Positions 52,836 through 61,228 of a stretch of 64,000 bases of DNA are shown here, in pieces (positions within the stretch are counted from its first letter, which is position 1; each line of letters opens with the position of its first letter). The notes under the pieces are model-generated. The model saw nothing but the letters and a program-made list of their open reading frames with translations, was not told the DNA's origin and did no database searches. Source of the DNA: Deferrisoma camini S3R1 (GTDB lineage Bacteria; Desulfobacterota; Deferrisomatia; Deferrisomatales; Deferrisomataceae); contig NZ_JAFN01000001.1 in the NCBI RefSeq assembly GCF_000526155.1, positions 3,288,264 to 3,352,263 on the forward strand, written 5' to 3'. The translations under genes and the position numbers were made by a program.

Positions 52836-54046
52836 GGGCTCTCCTCCCTCAACCGGGCGGCGTACACCCGCCGCCAGCGTTTTTCGACCCGGCCGGCCGC
52901 GCCCTGGGCCGTGAAGAATACGATCACCTCGCCCTCCCGCACCGTGACCCAGGGGTCGGCGTTCAGCTCGGTGCCGGTGCGGAGCACCCGGGGCGGTGCG
53001 CTGCCGTCCCGGGGCACCCAGGCCAGCGGGTTCATGCGGTCGGCGTCGTCCAGCACCACCACGAAGCCCCGGGAGTCCGGGGTCCAGCGGGGGCCGCCCC
53101 GGGTCTCGGACAGCACCCGCCGGCACACCCGGCGGGCCGGGCCTCCCCCGGCCGGGACCACGTACAGGTCGGCGGGCCTGCTCGCCGCGGGCCGGGACAG
53201 GAAGGCCACCCACCGGCCGTCGGGGGAGAAGCTGGGAGCGAGGCACGTTCCGGTCCACCCGGGCGTGAGATCCCGCAGGTGCTCCCGCAGCCGCAGCCGG
53301 CGCGAGGCCTCGTCGGTCACCGCGAGCAGGGCCCCCACCCGGTCCACCACGTACACGTGGTCCGAGGCGCCCAGATGCCCCACGAAGGCAAGCCGGTCCC
53401 CGTCCGGAGACCAGGCCGGGTACAGCTCGGAGCCGCCCGCCTCGAACGTCAGGCGCATCAGACCGGCCGGCTCGCCCCGCAACCGGTACACGTACAGGTC
53501 CCCCTGGCCGGTCCGGCCCGAGGTGAACGCCACCGCCGTTCCGTCCGGAGCGAACGCGGGCTGGGCGTCGTTCTCCGGGTGCTCGGTCAGGAAGATGCGG
53601 CGGCCGGGCTCCCGCAGGAACACGTCCAGGTTCACCACCCCCGCGCCCCGAACCGCGGCCTTCCGGGTGGCGGCCACCACGAGCCGCGGCCGCCCCCGCT
53701 TCGGCGGGCCGAAGCTGAGCCCCTCGCTCAGGGGGCGTTCGGGCTTGAGGGCGAACGGGTCGGGGCCGGCCGCGGGCACGGTGGGTTTCGGCGGGGCCGC
53801 ACCTTCGGGCAGGGCCTCGGCCCCCCGAAGCCGGGTCAGGTACACCTCGAGGGTGTCCCCGTCAGCCGCCAGGAACTCGAACCCCAGGTGGTCCCCCGGG
53901 GGGTCCACGGCAAGGGCCGCGGGCTGGCCCCTGCCGTCCAGGCCCGGCAGGGGCAGGGGCGCCACGGCCTCCACCCGGTACCCAGCCCGGGCGCCGGCGG
54001 GCAGCAGCACCGCCGCGAGCAGGGCGGCCGCGAGGCGCCGGGTCAC
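52832..54046 (-). CDS. Exported TolB/PD40-type beta-propeller protein
   Basis: 404 residues from GTG 54046 (GTGA overlap). Signal peptide TRRLAAALLAAVLLPAGARA. Repeated PD40 blades: NDAQPAFAPDGTAVAFTSGR, ELYPAWSPDGDRLAFVGHL, APSFSPDGRWVAFLSR, GPRWTPDSRGFVVVL. Propellers of this type bind partner proteins in the periplasm. It is encoded with an ABC importer and FnIII-like protein, so it may be part of a surface complex. The open frame further upstream is a shadow. Confidence 0.82.
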   Translation of the reverse strand: MTRRLAAALLAAVLLPAGARAGYRVEAVAPLPLPGLDGRGQPAALAVDPPGDHLGFEFLAADGDTLEVYLTRLRGAEALPEGAAPPKPTVPAAGPDPFALKPERPLSEGLSFGPPKRGRPRLVVAATRKAAVRGAGVVNLDVFLREPGRRIFLTEHPENDAQPAFAPDGTAVAFTSGRTGQGDLYVYRLRGEPAGLMRLTFEAGGSELYPAWSPDGDRLAFVGHLGASDHVYVVDRVGALLAVTDEASRRLRLREHLRDLTPGWTGTCLAPSFSPDGRWVAFLSRPAASRPADLYVVPAGGGPARRVCRRVLSETRGGPRWTPDSRGFVVVLDDADRMNPLAWVPRDGSAPPRVLRTGTELNADPWVTVREGEVIVFFTAQGAAGRVEKRWRRVYAARLREESP

Positions 54047-55827
54047 GGTCGGGACCCCCGGTTGTCGGGGCGCGGATAGGCCTGGTAGGAGAGGTCCAGG
54101 GTCAGCAGGGGTACGCGCTCGCCCCCCGCGCCCACGGCGTACACGCGCACGAGGTGGCGGGTGGCCAGAAGCGGGGTCTGCAGCCCGTCCACCTCCACGT
54201 AGGGCCGTTTCACGAGCACCTCCTTCTCCCCCACGACCACGGCGTACAGCCGTGCCCCCCGGTAGGGGTCCCAGGAAAGGGCCAGGTCCGGGAGGGCCTG
54301 GCCCATCCGGCGGCGCTTCTCGAACCGTTGGTCGGGTTCCTCGCCGGTGGCCCGGATCCACTCCGGATCCAGGATCCACCGGTCCCCCACGACGGGGATC
54401 ACAAAGTGGCGCCACTGGGACGCCTCGAGGGGGTCGGCCACCTCGTAGGAGAACTCCCGGGCGAACGCGTCGGTGGTCTCGCCCACGAGCTCCCCCAGGG
54501 TTCCCCGGCCCCGCTGGCGGTAGATGCGGTAGCCCTGGGCCGCCGCCTCCCTGGGGAGGGTCTCCCAGTACACCACCACCAGGCCTCGGTCCACCGACTC
54601 GGCCACCTGGACGACCCGCTCCACCCGGGCCGGGATCTCCACCTCGGCCCGAACCGCGGCGGACGGGGCCTCGGCCCCGGCCACCCAGGCCTCGATCCGG
54701 TAGCTCACCGGACGGGGCCGGGCCTCGGGAAGAAACGGCCCGTCCACGGTCTGGCCCTCCCGCAGGGGCTCCGGGCTGCGGCGCCGCAGGACGACCCGGT
54801 CGCCTTCGGCGTCTTCCCGCACCACCCGCACCTCGTCCACGGCTCCGTCGCCCAGCACCCACGCCACCGCCACCCGCAGGTCGTCCTGGACCTGGGCCTC
54901 GGCCGCGGCCCGGTCCACCGGGGCCAGGGTGCGGGCCGTCACCCGGCCCACTGCGGCCAGGGCCCCGTCGGCGGCGCGCACCTCGAGCCGGTAGGCGGCG
55001 TCCACCCCCACCGCCAGGCCCTGGTCCCGGCACGAGGGCTCGGTCCCTTCGCACACGACCACGGGGCCGTCCGGGGCCTCCCGCACCAGGCGGTAGGTCA
55101 TGCCCTCCAAAGGGGGCCAGGCCAGGTCCACGGTGCGCGCGCCCGGCGCCACCCGCCAGGAGGCCGGCCGAGGATAGCGGGGCACGAGCCGAAGGTCCAC
55201 CTCGTCGCCGGCCCACACCTCCAGGTCCACCGCGTCCTTGGGGGCCTCCAGGGGCGTGGCCGGGTCGAAGACGACCCGGAACCGGCCCTCGGGCACCAAC
55301 AGCACGGTGCCGTCGGGCCCCACCCCCAGGCCCCGGTCGAACAGCTCGGACAACCGCTCCACGGCCCGGCGGCCCGCCGGGTCCAGGGCGGCGGGGTCCA
55401 GGGGGGTCATCCGGAGCCGGACCCGCTCCAGGGGCACCGCGCTCAGCATTCGCACCCGGCCGAGGCCGGAGGCCTCGAGCAGGTGCTCGCGCAGGGCCGC
55501 CGCCTCGGGCCCCAGGGCTCCCTGCGCCTCCAGGCGCTCCAGGGCCCAGTAGGCCTCGGTGTGGCGGCCGGTCTGGACGTAGGCGCGGGCCGCCGCCTCG
55601 AGCCAGCGGGGGTCGGACCAGGCCCGGGTGGGGTCCTCGGCCTCGGCCTTCCGCAGGCTTCGCACCGCGTCCGCACCGTAGGTGCTGCCGCGGCTCAGGT
55701 AGAACAGGGCCTGGTCGAGGGCGGCGGTGTAGCCCCCCCAGGCCGGCAGGGCCAGGAGCACCAGGAGTCCCGCCCAGAGGCCGATCCCGGCCGGCCGGGC
55801 GAGCGACGATCGCTGGGTCTGTCTCAC
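54043..55827 (-). CDS. Exported FnIII-like repeat protein
   Basis: 594 residues from GTG 55827 (GTGA overlap with the ABC ATPase). Signal peptide (ARPAGIGLWAGLLVLLALPA), a short TPR-like region (about 30-130), then three or four beta-sandwich segments with FnIII character (TVDLAWPPLEGMTYRLVREA, LVVVYWETLPREAAAQGYRI, LALSWDPYRGARLYAVVVGE). No enzyme motif seen. It probably works as a binding or scaffold protein next to the propeller and the TPR lipoprotein of the same operon. Confidence 0.72.
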   Translation of the reverse strand: MRQTQRSSLARPAGIGLWAGLLVLLALPAWGGYTAALDQALFYLSRGSTYGADAVRSLRKAEAEDPTRAWSDPRWLEAAARAYVQTGRHTEAYWALERLEAQGALGPEAAALREHLLEASGLGRVRMLSAVPLERVRLRMTPLDPAALDPAGRRAVERLSELFDRGLGVGPDGTVLLVPEGRFRVVFDPATPLEAPKDAVDLEVWAGDEVDLRLVPRYPRPASWRVAPGARTVDLAWPPLEGMTYRLVREAPDGPVVVCEGTEPSCRDQGLAVGVDAAYRLEVRAADGALAAVGRVTARTLAPVDRAAAEAQVQDDLRVAVAWVLGDGAVDEVRVVREDAEGDRVVLRRRSPEPLREGQTVDGPFLPEARPRPVSYRIEAWVAGAEAPSAAVRAEVEIPARVERVVQVAESVDRGLVVVYWETLPREAAAQGYRIYRQRGRGTLGELVGETTDAFAREFSYEVADPLEASQWRHFVIPVVGDRWILDPEWIRATGEEPDQRFEKRRRMGQALPDLALSWDPYRGARLYAVVVGEKEVLVKRPYVEVDGLQTPLLATRHLVRVYAVGAGGERVPLLTLDLSYQAYPRPDNRGSRP

Positions 55828-56807
55828 CGTGGGGTCTCGCTCCCGGAGGTTCTGCGGTGACAAGCCACGCGGTGGGCCGGGCCCACCGCCCGAAGGGCCG
55901 GGGTCATTCTAGCACACGGTCCGTCGGGTTCCGCGAGGGCCTCGACGCACCGGCTGGAGAAGGGGCATCCGGACACGGGGGGCTCGGAGAACGGCCGGGA
56001 CGGGCCTGCGACGGCCTCGGCCACGCCGAAGGCGCTCTCCAGGAGCTCCCGGGAGTACGGGTGCAGGGCGCCGCAGCCGAAGAACACCCGGGCCGGGGCG
56101 TCCTCGACCAGCCGGCCCCGGAACAGCACGAGCACCCGGCCGACCAGGGTGCGCACCACCCTGAGGTCGTGGGTCACCAGGAGCACGGTCAGGCCCCTGC
56201 GCCGGTGGATCCGGCGCAGCAGGGCCACCATCTGCTCCTGGATCGGGGGGTCCAGCCCGGCCACGGGCTCGTCGGCCACCACGAACCGGGGGCGGGTGGC
56301 CAGGGCTCGGGCAAACGCCACGCGCCGGCGCTCCCCGCCCGACAGCTCGGGCGGGAAGGCGTCGAGGCGTTCGGGGGGCAGGTGGACCGTCTCGGCCAGC
56401 CGCGCCACCTCGGCCCGCACGGCGGACCGGGGCAGGCGCCGGTGGAGCCGCACGGCCTCGGCCAGGAGGAACCGCACCCGGAACGCGGGGTTCAGGGTGG
56501 CGTAGGGGTTCTGGAACACCATCTGGGCCGTGCGGGCGAACTCGGCCCGGCGGCCCCAACCCAGCCGGGACGGATCGTACTCCCCCACCCGGACCCGCCC
56601 CCGCTCGAACCGGGTCAGCCCCAGCAGACACCGGCCGAGGGTGGTCTTGCCCGACCCGGACTCCCCCACCAGGGCGGCGAACTCGCCCGCCTCCAGGGCG
56701 AACGACACCCCCCGCACGGCCGGGACCGGCCGGGCGCGGCCCAGGGCGGTCCGGTGCGGCCGGAACGTCTTGTGGAGGCCGCTCACCTCCACCCGCACGC
56801 CGCTCAC
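55824..56807 (-). CDS. Dpp/Opp-type ABC ATPase, second subunit (DppF-like)
   Basis: 327 residues from GTG 56807. Walker A GESGSGKTTLG, signature LSGGERRRVAFARAL, Walker B RFVVADEPVAGLD, switch His in VLLVTHDLRVV. A C-terminal cysteine group (GCPFSSRCVEAL, CARMTP, VACHRR) is the usual oligopeptide-type extension, which often holds an Fe-S cluster. It pairs with the upstream ATPase to power the importer. GTGA overlaps at both ends. Confidence 0.92.
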   Translation of the reverse strand: MSGVRVEVSGLHKTFRPHRTALGRARPVPAVRGVSFALEAGEFAALVGESGSGKTTLGRCLLGLTRFERGRVRVGEYDPSRLGWGRRAEFARTAQMVFQNPYATLNPAFRVRFLLAEAVRLHRRLPRSAVRAEVARLAETVHLPPERLDAFPPELSGGERRRVAFARALATRPRFVVADEPVAGLDPPIQEQMVALLRRIHRRRGLTVLLVTHDLRVVRTLVGRVLVLFRGRLVEDAPARVFFGCGALHPYSRELLESAFGVAEAVAGPSRPFSEPPVSGCPFSSRCVEALAEPDGPCARMTPALRAVGPAHRVACHRRTSGSETPR

Positions 56808-57847
56808 CCCGCCACCCCCCAGCAGGCGATGCCGTGATCGGGGCCGACCCGGACCCAGGGCGGCGCCTCGGCCCGGCACCGGCTGCGAGAGCGGCCGCAC
56901 CGGTCCGCGTAGGGGCAGGCGCCGGCCGGGCCGGCCCCGGGGCGGGCCGACGGCGGAGCCTTCCGGCCCGCCAGCACCTGCTCGGCCTCCAGCAGCATGC
57001 GGGTGTACGGGTGCTTTGGCGTACCGTCCGGATCGAGGACCCTGCCTGCCGGCCCGTTCTCCACCACCCGCCCCCCGCACAGCACGGCCACCCTCTGGCA
57101 CAGCAGGCGGGCCGCCTCGGTGTCGTGGGTGATCAGCAGCAGGGTGGTGCCCCCGGCCTGCCGGGCCCGGGCGAGCAGGTGGAGCACCCGCACCCGCAGA
57201 GTGGCGTCCAGGCCGGTGGTGGGCTCGTCGGCCACCAGCAGGTGCGGGCCAGGGGCCAGGGCCAGGGCCAGGGCGACCCTCTGGGCCATGCCGCCCGAAA
57301 GCTCGTAAGGGTGCTGCCGGGCCACCTCGCGGGTGCGGTACATGCCCACCCGGGCCAGGTGCTCGAGCCCCGCCTCCAGGGCCTCGGCCCGGGTCAGGCC
57401 CGGGTCCCTGCGCCGGACCGCCCGCACGAGGAGGTCGGCCACCGTGGCGTAGGGGGGGAACGCCGTGGCCGGGTCCTGGGGCACCAGGGTCACCTCCCGG
57501 CCCAGCACCGAGGCCACCCGCCGCCGCAGCCGGCGGTTCCAGGTGCGCACGTCCTTGGCCGCCCGGTCGGGGGATTCGGAGGACCATGCCACCAACCGAT
57601 CGAGGCCGGCGAACAGGTCCAGGTGCAGGACCCGGGCCGCGCCGGCCACCACCCCGGGCACCCCCTCGGACAGCCCGAGCACCGAGTGGAGCAGGAGGGT
57701 CTTTCCCGAGCCCGACTCGCCCAGCAGGCCGAACGGCTCCCCGGCCCGCACCTCGATGTGGACCCGGTCGAGCACCCGGCGCATCGACCGGCCGGCCTCC
57801 AGGGCCACGACCAGGCCCCGGATCCCCAGCAGCACGGGGGCGCTCAC
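56804..57847 (-). CDS. Dpp/Opp-type ABC ATPase, first subunit (DppD-like)
   Basis: 347 residues from GTG 57847. Walker A GESGSGKTLLLHS, signature LSGGMAQRVALALAL, Walker B LLVADEPTTGLD, and C-terminal HPYTRMLLEAE with cysteines CPYADRCGRSRSRC and ACWG. It carries an unusual insert after Walker A (FAGLDRLVAWSSESPDRA) between the A-loop and Q-loop, lengthening the family norm by about 20 residues. Confidence 0.9.
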   Translation of the reverse strand: MSAPVLLGIRGLVVALEAGRSMRRVLDRVHIEVRAGEPFGLLGESGSGKTLLLHSVLGLSEGVPGVVAGAARVLHLDLFAGLDRLVAWSSESPDRAAKDVRTWNRRLRRRVASVLGREVTLVPQDPATAFPPYATVADLLVRAVRRRDPGLTRAEALEAGLEHLARVGMYRTREVARQHPYELSGGMAQRVALALALAPGPHLLVADEPTTGLDATLRVRVLHLLARARQAGGTTLLLITHDTEAARLLCQRVAVLCGGRVVENGPAGRVLDPDGTPKHPYTRMLLEAEQVLAGRKAPPSARPGAGPAGACPYADRCGRSRSRCRAEAPPWVRVGPDHGIACWGVAG

Positions 57848-58695
57848 CGGGGTTCCTCCACGGCCTCCAAGAGCCCCCGGCCCAGGAGGTTGAGGCCCAG
57901 CAGGGTCAGCGACAGCATGACCGCGGGCGCCAGCGCCGGGAGCCAGTGGCCCCGGAACACGCCGTCGCGGGCCAGGGCGAGCATGTTGCCCCAGCTCGCG
58001 GCCGGCTCCTGCACCCCCAGCTCGCCCCCCAGGTACGAAAGGCTGGCCTCGGCCAGCACGGCGAACGACAGCAGGCTGGTGGCCTGGGCCAACAGCACCC
58101 GGCGGGCGTGGCCCCAGAGGATGTGCACGAACACGATCCGGCCCGGCCCCACGCCCAGGCTCCGGGCCGCCTCGATGAACGCCAGGGAACGAAGCCTCTC
58201 GATGCTCGACCGGATCGGCTCGGCCACCTGGGGTGCGAACGACACCCCCACGGCCGCCATGATCCAGCCCAGGTCGCTCTGGGTCACCGCGGCCACCAGG
58301 AGCACCGTGACCAGCTTGGGGACCCCGTCCACCGCCTGGGCGAGACCGGTGGCCAGGGCGGCCACCGGCCCGGGCAGGAGCCCCTCGGCCAGGCCGAGGG
58401 CCACGCCGACGAGCGCTCCCACGGCCACGGCCAGGAGGGCCGGACCGGCGAACCGGGCCGCGGCCGAGGCGAGCCGGGCCGCCAGGTCGCGGCCGAGGGC
58501 GTCGGCCCCGAGCCACAGGTCCGGGCCGGGCGGGGCGTGGGCCGGGGCCACGAAGGCGGTAGGGTCGTGGGGGAGCCAGCCCAGCAGCCCCAGGGCGGCC
58601 CCCAGCACGGTGGGGGCCAGGCACGCCGCTCCGGCCGCCAGGGCCAGGCGGGCCGCGGCAGGGCCGCCCCGGGGGAACCGCGTCAGCCGTCCCAT
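57844..58695 (-). CDS. Dpp/Opp-type ABC permease (DppC-like)
   Basis: 283 residues. Five to six membrane helices and the coupling motif FIEAARSLGVGPGRIVFVHIL, with LSYLGGELGVQEPAASWGNML near the end as in DppC. ATG 58695 overlaps the stop of DppB by one base (TGATG). It forms the channel with DppB. Confidence 0.9.
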   Translation of the reverse strand: MGRLTRFPRGGPAAARLALAAGAACLAPTVLGAALGLLGWLPHDPTAFVAPAHAPPGPDLWLGADALGRDLAARLASAAARFAGPALLAVAVGALVGVALGLAEGLLPGPVAALATGLAQAVDGVPKLVTVLLVAAVTQSDLGWIMAAVGVSFAPQVAEPIRSSIERLRSLAFIEAARSLGVGPGRIVFVHILWGHARRVLLAQATSLLSFAVLAEASLSYLGGELGVQEPAASWGNMLALARDGVFRGHWLPALAPAVMLSLTLLGLNLLGRGLLEAVEEPR

Positions 58696-59654
58696 CACGC
58701 GGCCTCCCCGCCGGTGCGGGGGTCGGCCCAGCGCCGCACCAGCTCGGCCAGCAGCCCGGCCGCCCGCACCACCGCGGCCATGAGCACGGCAGCGCCCAGC
58801 AGGAGCGGCAGGTCCCGCTGGGCCGCGGCGCGCCACGCCAGGTAGCCCAGGCCCGGCCACCCCAGGGCCGCCTCGAGGACGACGGTGGAGCCCAGCACGA
58901 ACGACACCCGCCGGGACAGGTGGGCCGCCAGGCCGGGCAGGGCCTCGCGCACCCGCACCTCCCAGTCGGGGATGCCGAGCAGCCGCGCGCCGGTGCGGTG
59001 CTCCACGGCGCAGGCCGCCCTCCACTCGGCCTGGGTCCGGCGGAACAGGTCCGCCAGCAGGCCGTCGCCCACCGCCAGGATCAGGGCGGCCACGAGCCAC
59101 GGCACCCAGTCGTCCCGGCTCGGAAACGGGAACCAACCGGGCCGGTCCCACCAGCCCGCCCGGATCCCGGCCCCCACGAGCCGGTTTTCGGCCAGGGTGG
59201 TCAGGTACGCCAGCAGGAACACGGGAACGGCCGACACCAGGTGGGCGGCGGCCGACAGGGCGGACGCCGGGCCCGGATCGGACCAGCGGGAGCGGATCAG
59301 GGTGAGCCCGGCCGAGAGGAGGGAGGAGAGGGCCAGGCCGGCGGCCGCCAGCCCCAGGGAGCGGCGCAGCCCGGCAAAGACCAGGTCGGACACGGGCCGA
59401 CCCTGCTGCACCGCCGTGGACCGGCCCAGGTCGCCCCGGACCACCCCGGCGAGCCACTCCGTGTACCCGGGCAGGCCCTCGGCCGGCACGGTCCCGGCCG
59501 GAGCGGCGGCCACCACCCGGCCGGCCGGCCCGGCGTGGGGAGCCAGGCGCACCACGGCGTAGAGGGCCGCGCTGGTGCCCAACAGGACCAGGAGCGCGCC
59601 GGCCGTCTGGCGCAGGGTCCACCAGGCCAGGGAGAGGGCCGGCCGCGGGGTCAC
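58695..59654 (-). CDS. Dpp/Opp-type ABC permease (DppB-like)
   Basis: 319 residues from GTG 59654 (GTGA overlap). Membrane helices with the family loop GDLGRSTAVQQGRPVSDLV and coupling region HRTGARLLGIPDWEVRVREA, then VVLEAALGWPGLGYLAWRA. The EAA-type motif is less conserved than usual (TGARLLGI rather than ARAKGL). The frame stays open far upstream only as a shadow. Confidence 0.88.
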   Translation of the reverse strand: MTPRPALSLAWWTLRQTAGALLVLLGTSAALYAVVRLAPHAGPAGRVVAAAPAGTVPAEGLPGYTEWLAGVVRGDLGRSTAVQQGRPVSDLVFAGLRRSLGLAAAGLALSSLLSAGLTLIRSRWSDPGPASALSAAAHLVSAVPVFLLAYLTTLAENRLVGAGIRAGWWDRPGWFPFPSRDDWVPWLVAALILAVGDGLLADLFRRTQAEWRAACAVEHRTGARLLGIPDWEVRVREALPGLAAHLSRRVSFVLGSTVVLEAALGWPGLGYLAWRAAAQRDLPLLLGAAVLMAAVVRAAGLLAELVRRWADPRTGGEAA

Positions 59655-61183
59655 CGTTCCTTCCAGGACCCCACGTAGGAGAAGAAGTAGAAGGGGTGGA
59701 GCCGGACGTTGTCGATCCGGGTGGACACGGCCGCGTACCGGTTGAGGCTCCACAGGAACAGGTACGGCAGGTCGTCGTGGAGGATGCGGTGGAGCTCGCC
59801 GTAGGCCGCCCGCAGCGCCTCCGAGTTGGTGACCTCCCGGGTCTCGTCCAACAGCCGGTCCACCTCGGGGTTCGCGTAGGCGCCCAGGTTGTTGCGGCCC
59901 GGCCCGGCCTCGGCCGAGTGGAACAGGGAGTAGATGTTCACGCTGTGGTCGAAGGTCCACTCGGCCAGCACCAGGTCGAAGTCGTGGTCTTGGAACACCG
60001 CCTTGCGCCAGGCCGACGGCTCCAGGAACTTCACCTCGATCCCGATGCCCAGGCCCTTCAGTTGCTGCTGCAGGTCCAGCACCACGGCCTTCTGGGCCTC
60101 GCTGGCCGCCAGGGACACGAGCCGAAACCGCACGGGCTTTCCGTCCTTCTCGCGGATGCCGTCCCCGTCGGAGTCGACGAGCCCTGCCTCGTCCAGCAGG
60201 CGGGCGGCGGCGTCGGGCTCGTGGGGCCAGGGTTTGACGTCGAAGTTGTACGCCCACGAGGCCGGCGGGAACGGCCCGGAGATCACGACCCCCCGGCCCC
60301 CGTAGTGGGCCTTGAGCATGGCCTCCCGGTCGATGCCCCGGGCCAGGGCCCGGCGGACCCGCAGGTCCCGCAGCAGGGGGTTGCGGAAGTTGATGCCCAC
60401 GAATGCGTAAGAGAGGGTGCTGTAGGGGTACAGGCGGATGCCCGAGAGCTCCTCGAGCACCGGGATGTCCCGGGGCCGGACCCGGGGGACCAGGTCCACG
60501 GCGCCGTAACGCAGCAGCTCGTTGCGGATGTTGTCGTCGGGCACCGGCGAGGCCTCCACCTCCCGGATGCCCGGCTGGCCCGGCCGGTGGTAGTCGGGGT
60601 TGGCCTCGAACCGGATCTCCCCCGAGGGCGCCCACTCGCGGAACCGGAACGGGCCGGTGCCCACGGCCGAGGGGTCTCCGCCGGCGAGCCTGCCCTCGGG
60701 GAACCGGTGGGCCGGGAGGATCCGGAAGTCGAACAGGAGGATGGGGTTGGCCGAGGGGTGGGCCAGCCGGAACCGCACGGTGTGGTCGTCGAGGGCCTCC
60801 ACCGACTCGAAGGCCGCGAACTGGCTGCGCAGGGGAGAGGCGTTCGCCGGGTCCCGGCCGGCCTCCACCGTGAACACCACGTCCCGGGCCGTGAACGGCC
60901 TGCCGTCGTGCCACCGGACCCCCCGCTTCAGGTAGAACGTCACGGTGCGGCCGTCGGGGTCCACCTCCCACCGCTCGGCCAGCAGGGGGCGCACCTCCCC
61001 CGCGTCGGGGGGGGTGATGAGCCCCTCGTACACCAGCTCCGACGCCCGCACGCTGGGCATGTCCCGGGCCAGCAGGGGGTTCAGGGTAGACGGGGGGGTG
61101 CTCTCGGCGTACCGCAGCCCGGCCGAGGCGTTCGCGGCCGGGCCGACCACCAGCAGGAACAGGGCGATGACGTGGCGGATCAT
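59651..61183 (-). CDS. Peptide/nickel-type ABC substrate-binding protein (DppA/OppA-like)
   Basis: 510 residues. Signal peptide ending near ASA-G. Family 5 solute-binding signature: LNPLLARDMPSVRASELVYEG, KRGVRWHDGRPFTARDVVF, AVGTGPFRFREW, DLRVRRALARGIDREAML. Delivers peptides or another small ligand to the permease in the periplasm; no lipobox. It begins 45 bases after the TPR lipoprotein. Confidence 0.9.
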   Translation of the reverse strand: MIRHVIALFLLVVGPAANASAGLRYAESTPPSTLNPLLARDMPSVRASELVYEGLITPPDAGEVRPLLAERWEVDPDGRTVTFYLKRGVRWHDGRPFTARDVVFTVEAGRDPANASPLRSQFAAFESVEALDDHTVRFRLAHPSANPILLFDFRILPAHRFPEGRLAGGDPSAVGTGPFRFREWAPSGEIRFEANPDYHRPGQPGIREVEASPVPDDNIRNELLRYGAVDLVPRVRPRDIPVLEELSGIRLYPYSTLSYAFVGINFRNPLLRDLRVRRALARGIDREAMLKAHYGGRGVVISGPFPPASWAYNFDVKPWPHEPDAAARLLDEAGLVDSDGDGIREKDGKPVRFRLVSLAASEAQKAVVLDLQQQLKGLGIGIEVKFLEPSAWRKAVFQDHDFDLVLAEWTFDHSVNIYSLFHSAEAGPGRNNLGAYANPEVDRLLDETREVTNSEALRAAYGELHRILHDDLPYLFLWSLNRYAAVSTRIDNVRLHPFYFFSYVGSWKER

Positions 61184-61228
61184 GGGGTGTGAGACTCCTT
61201 GGTGTGGGCGGGGCCGACCCCGAAGGGG

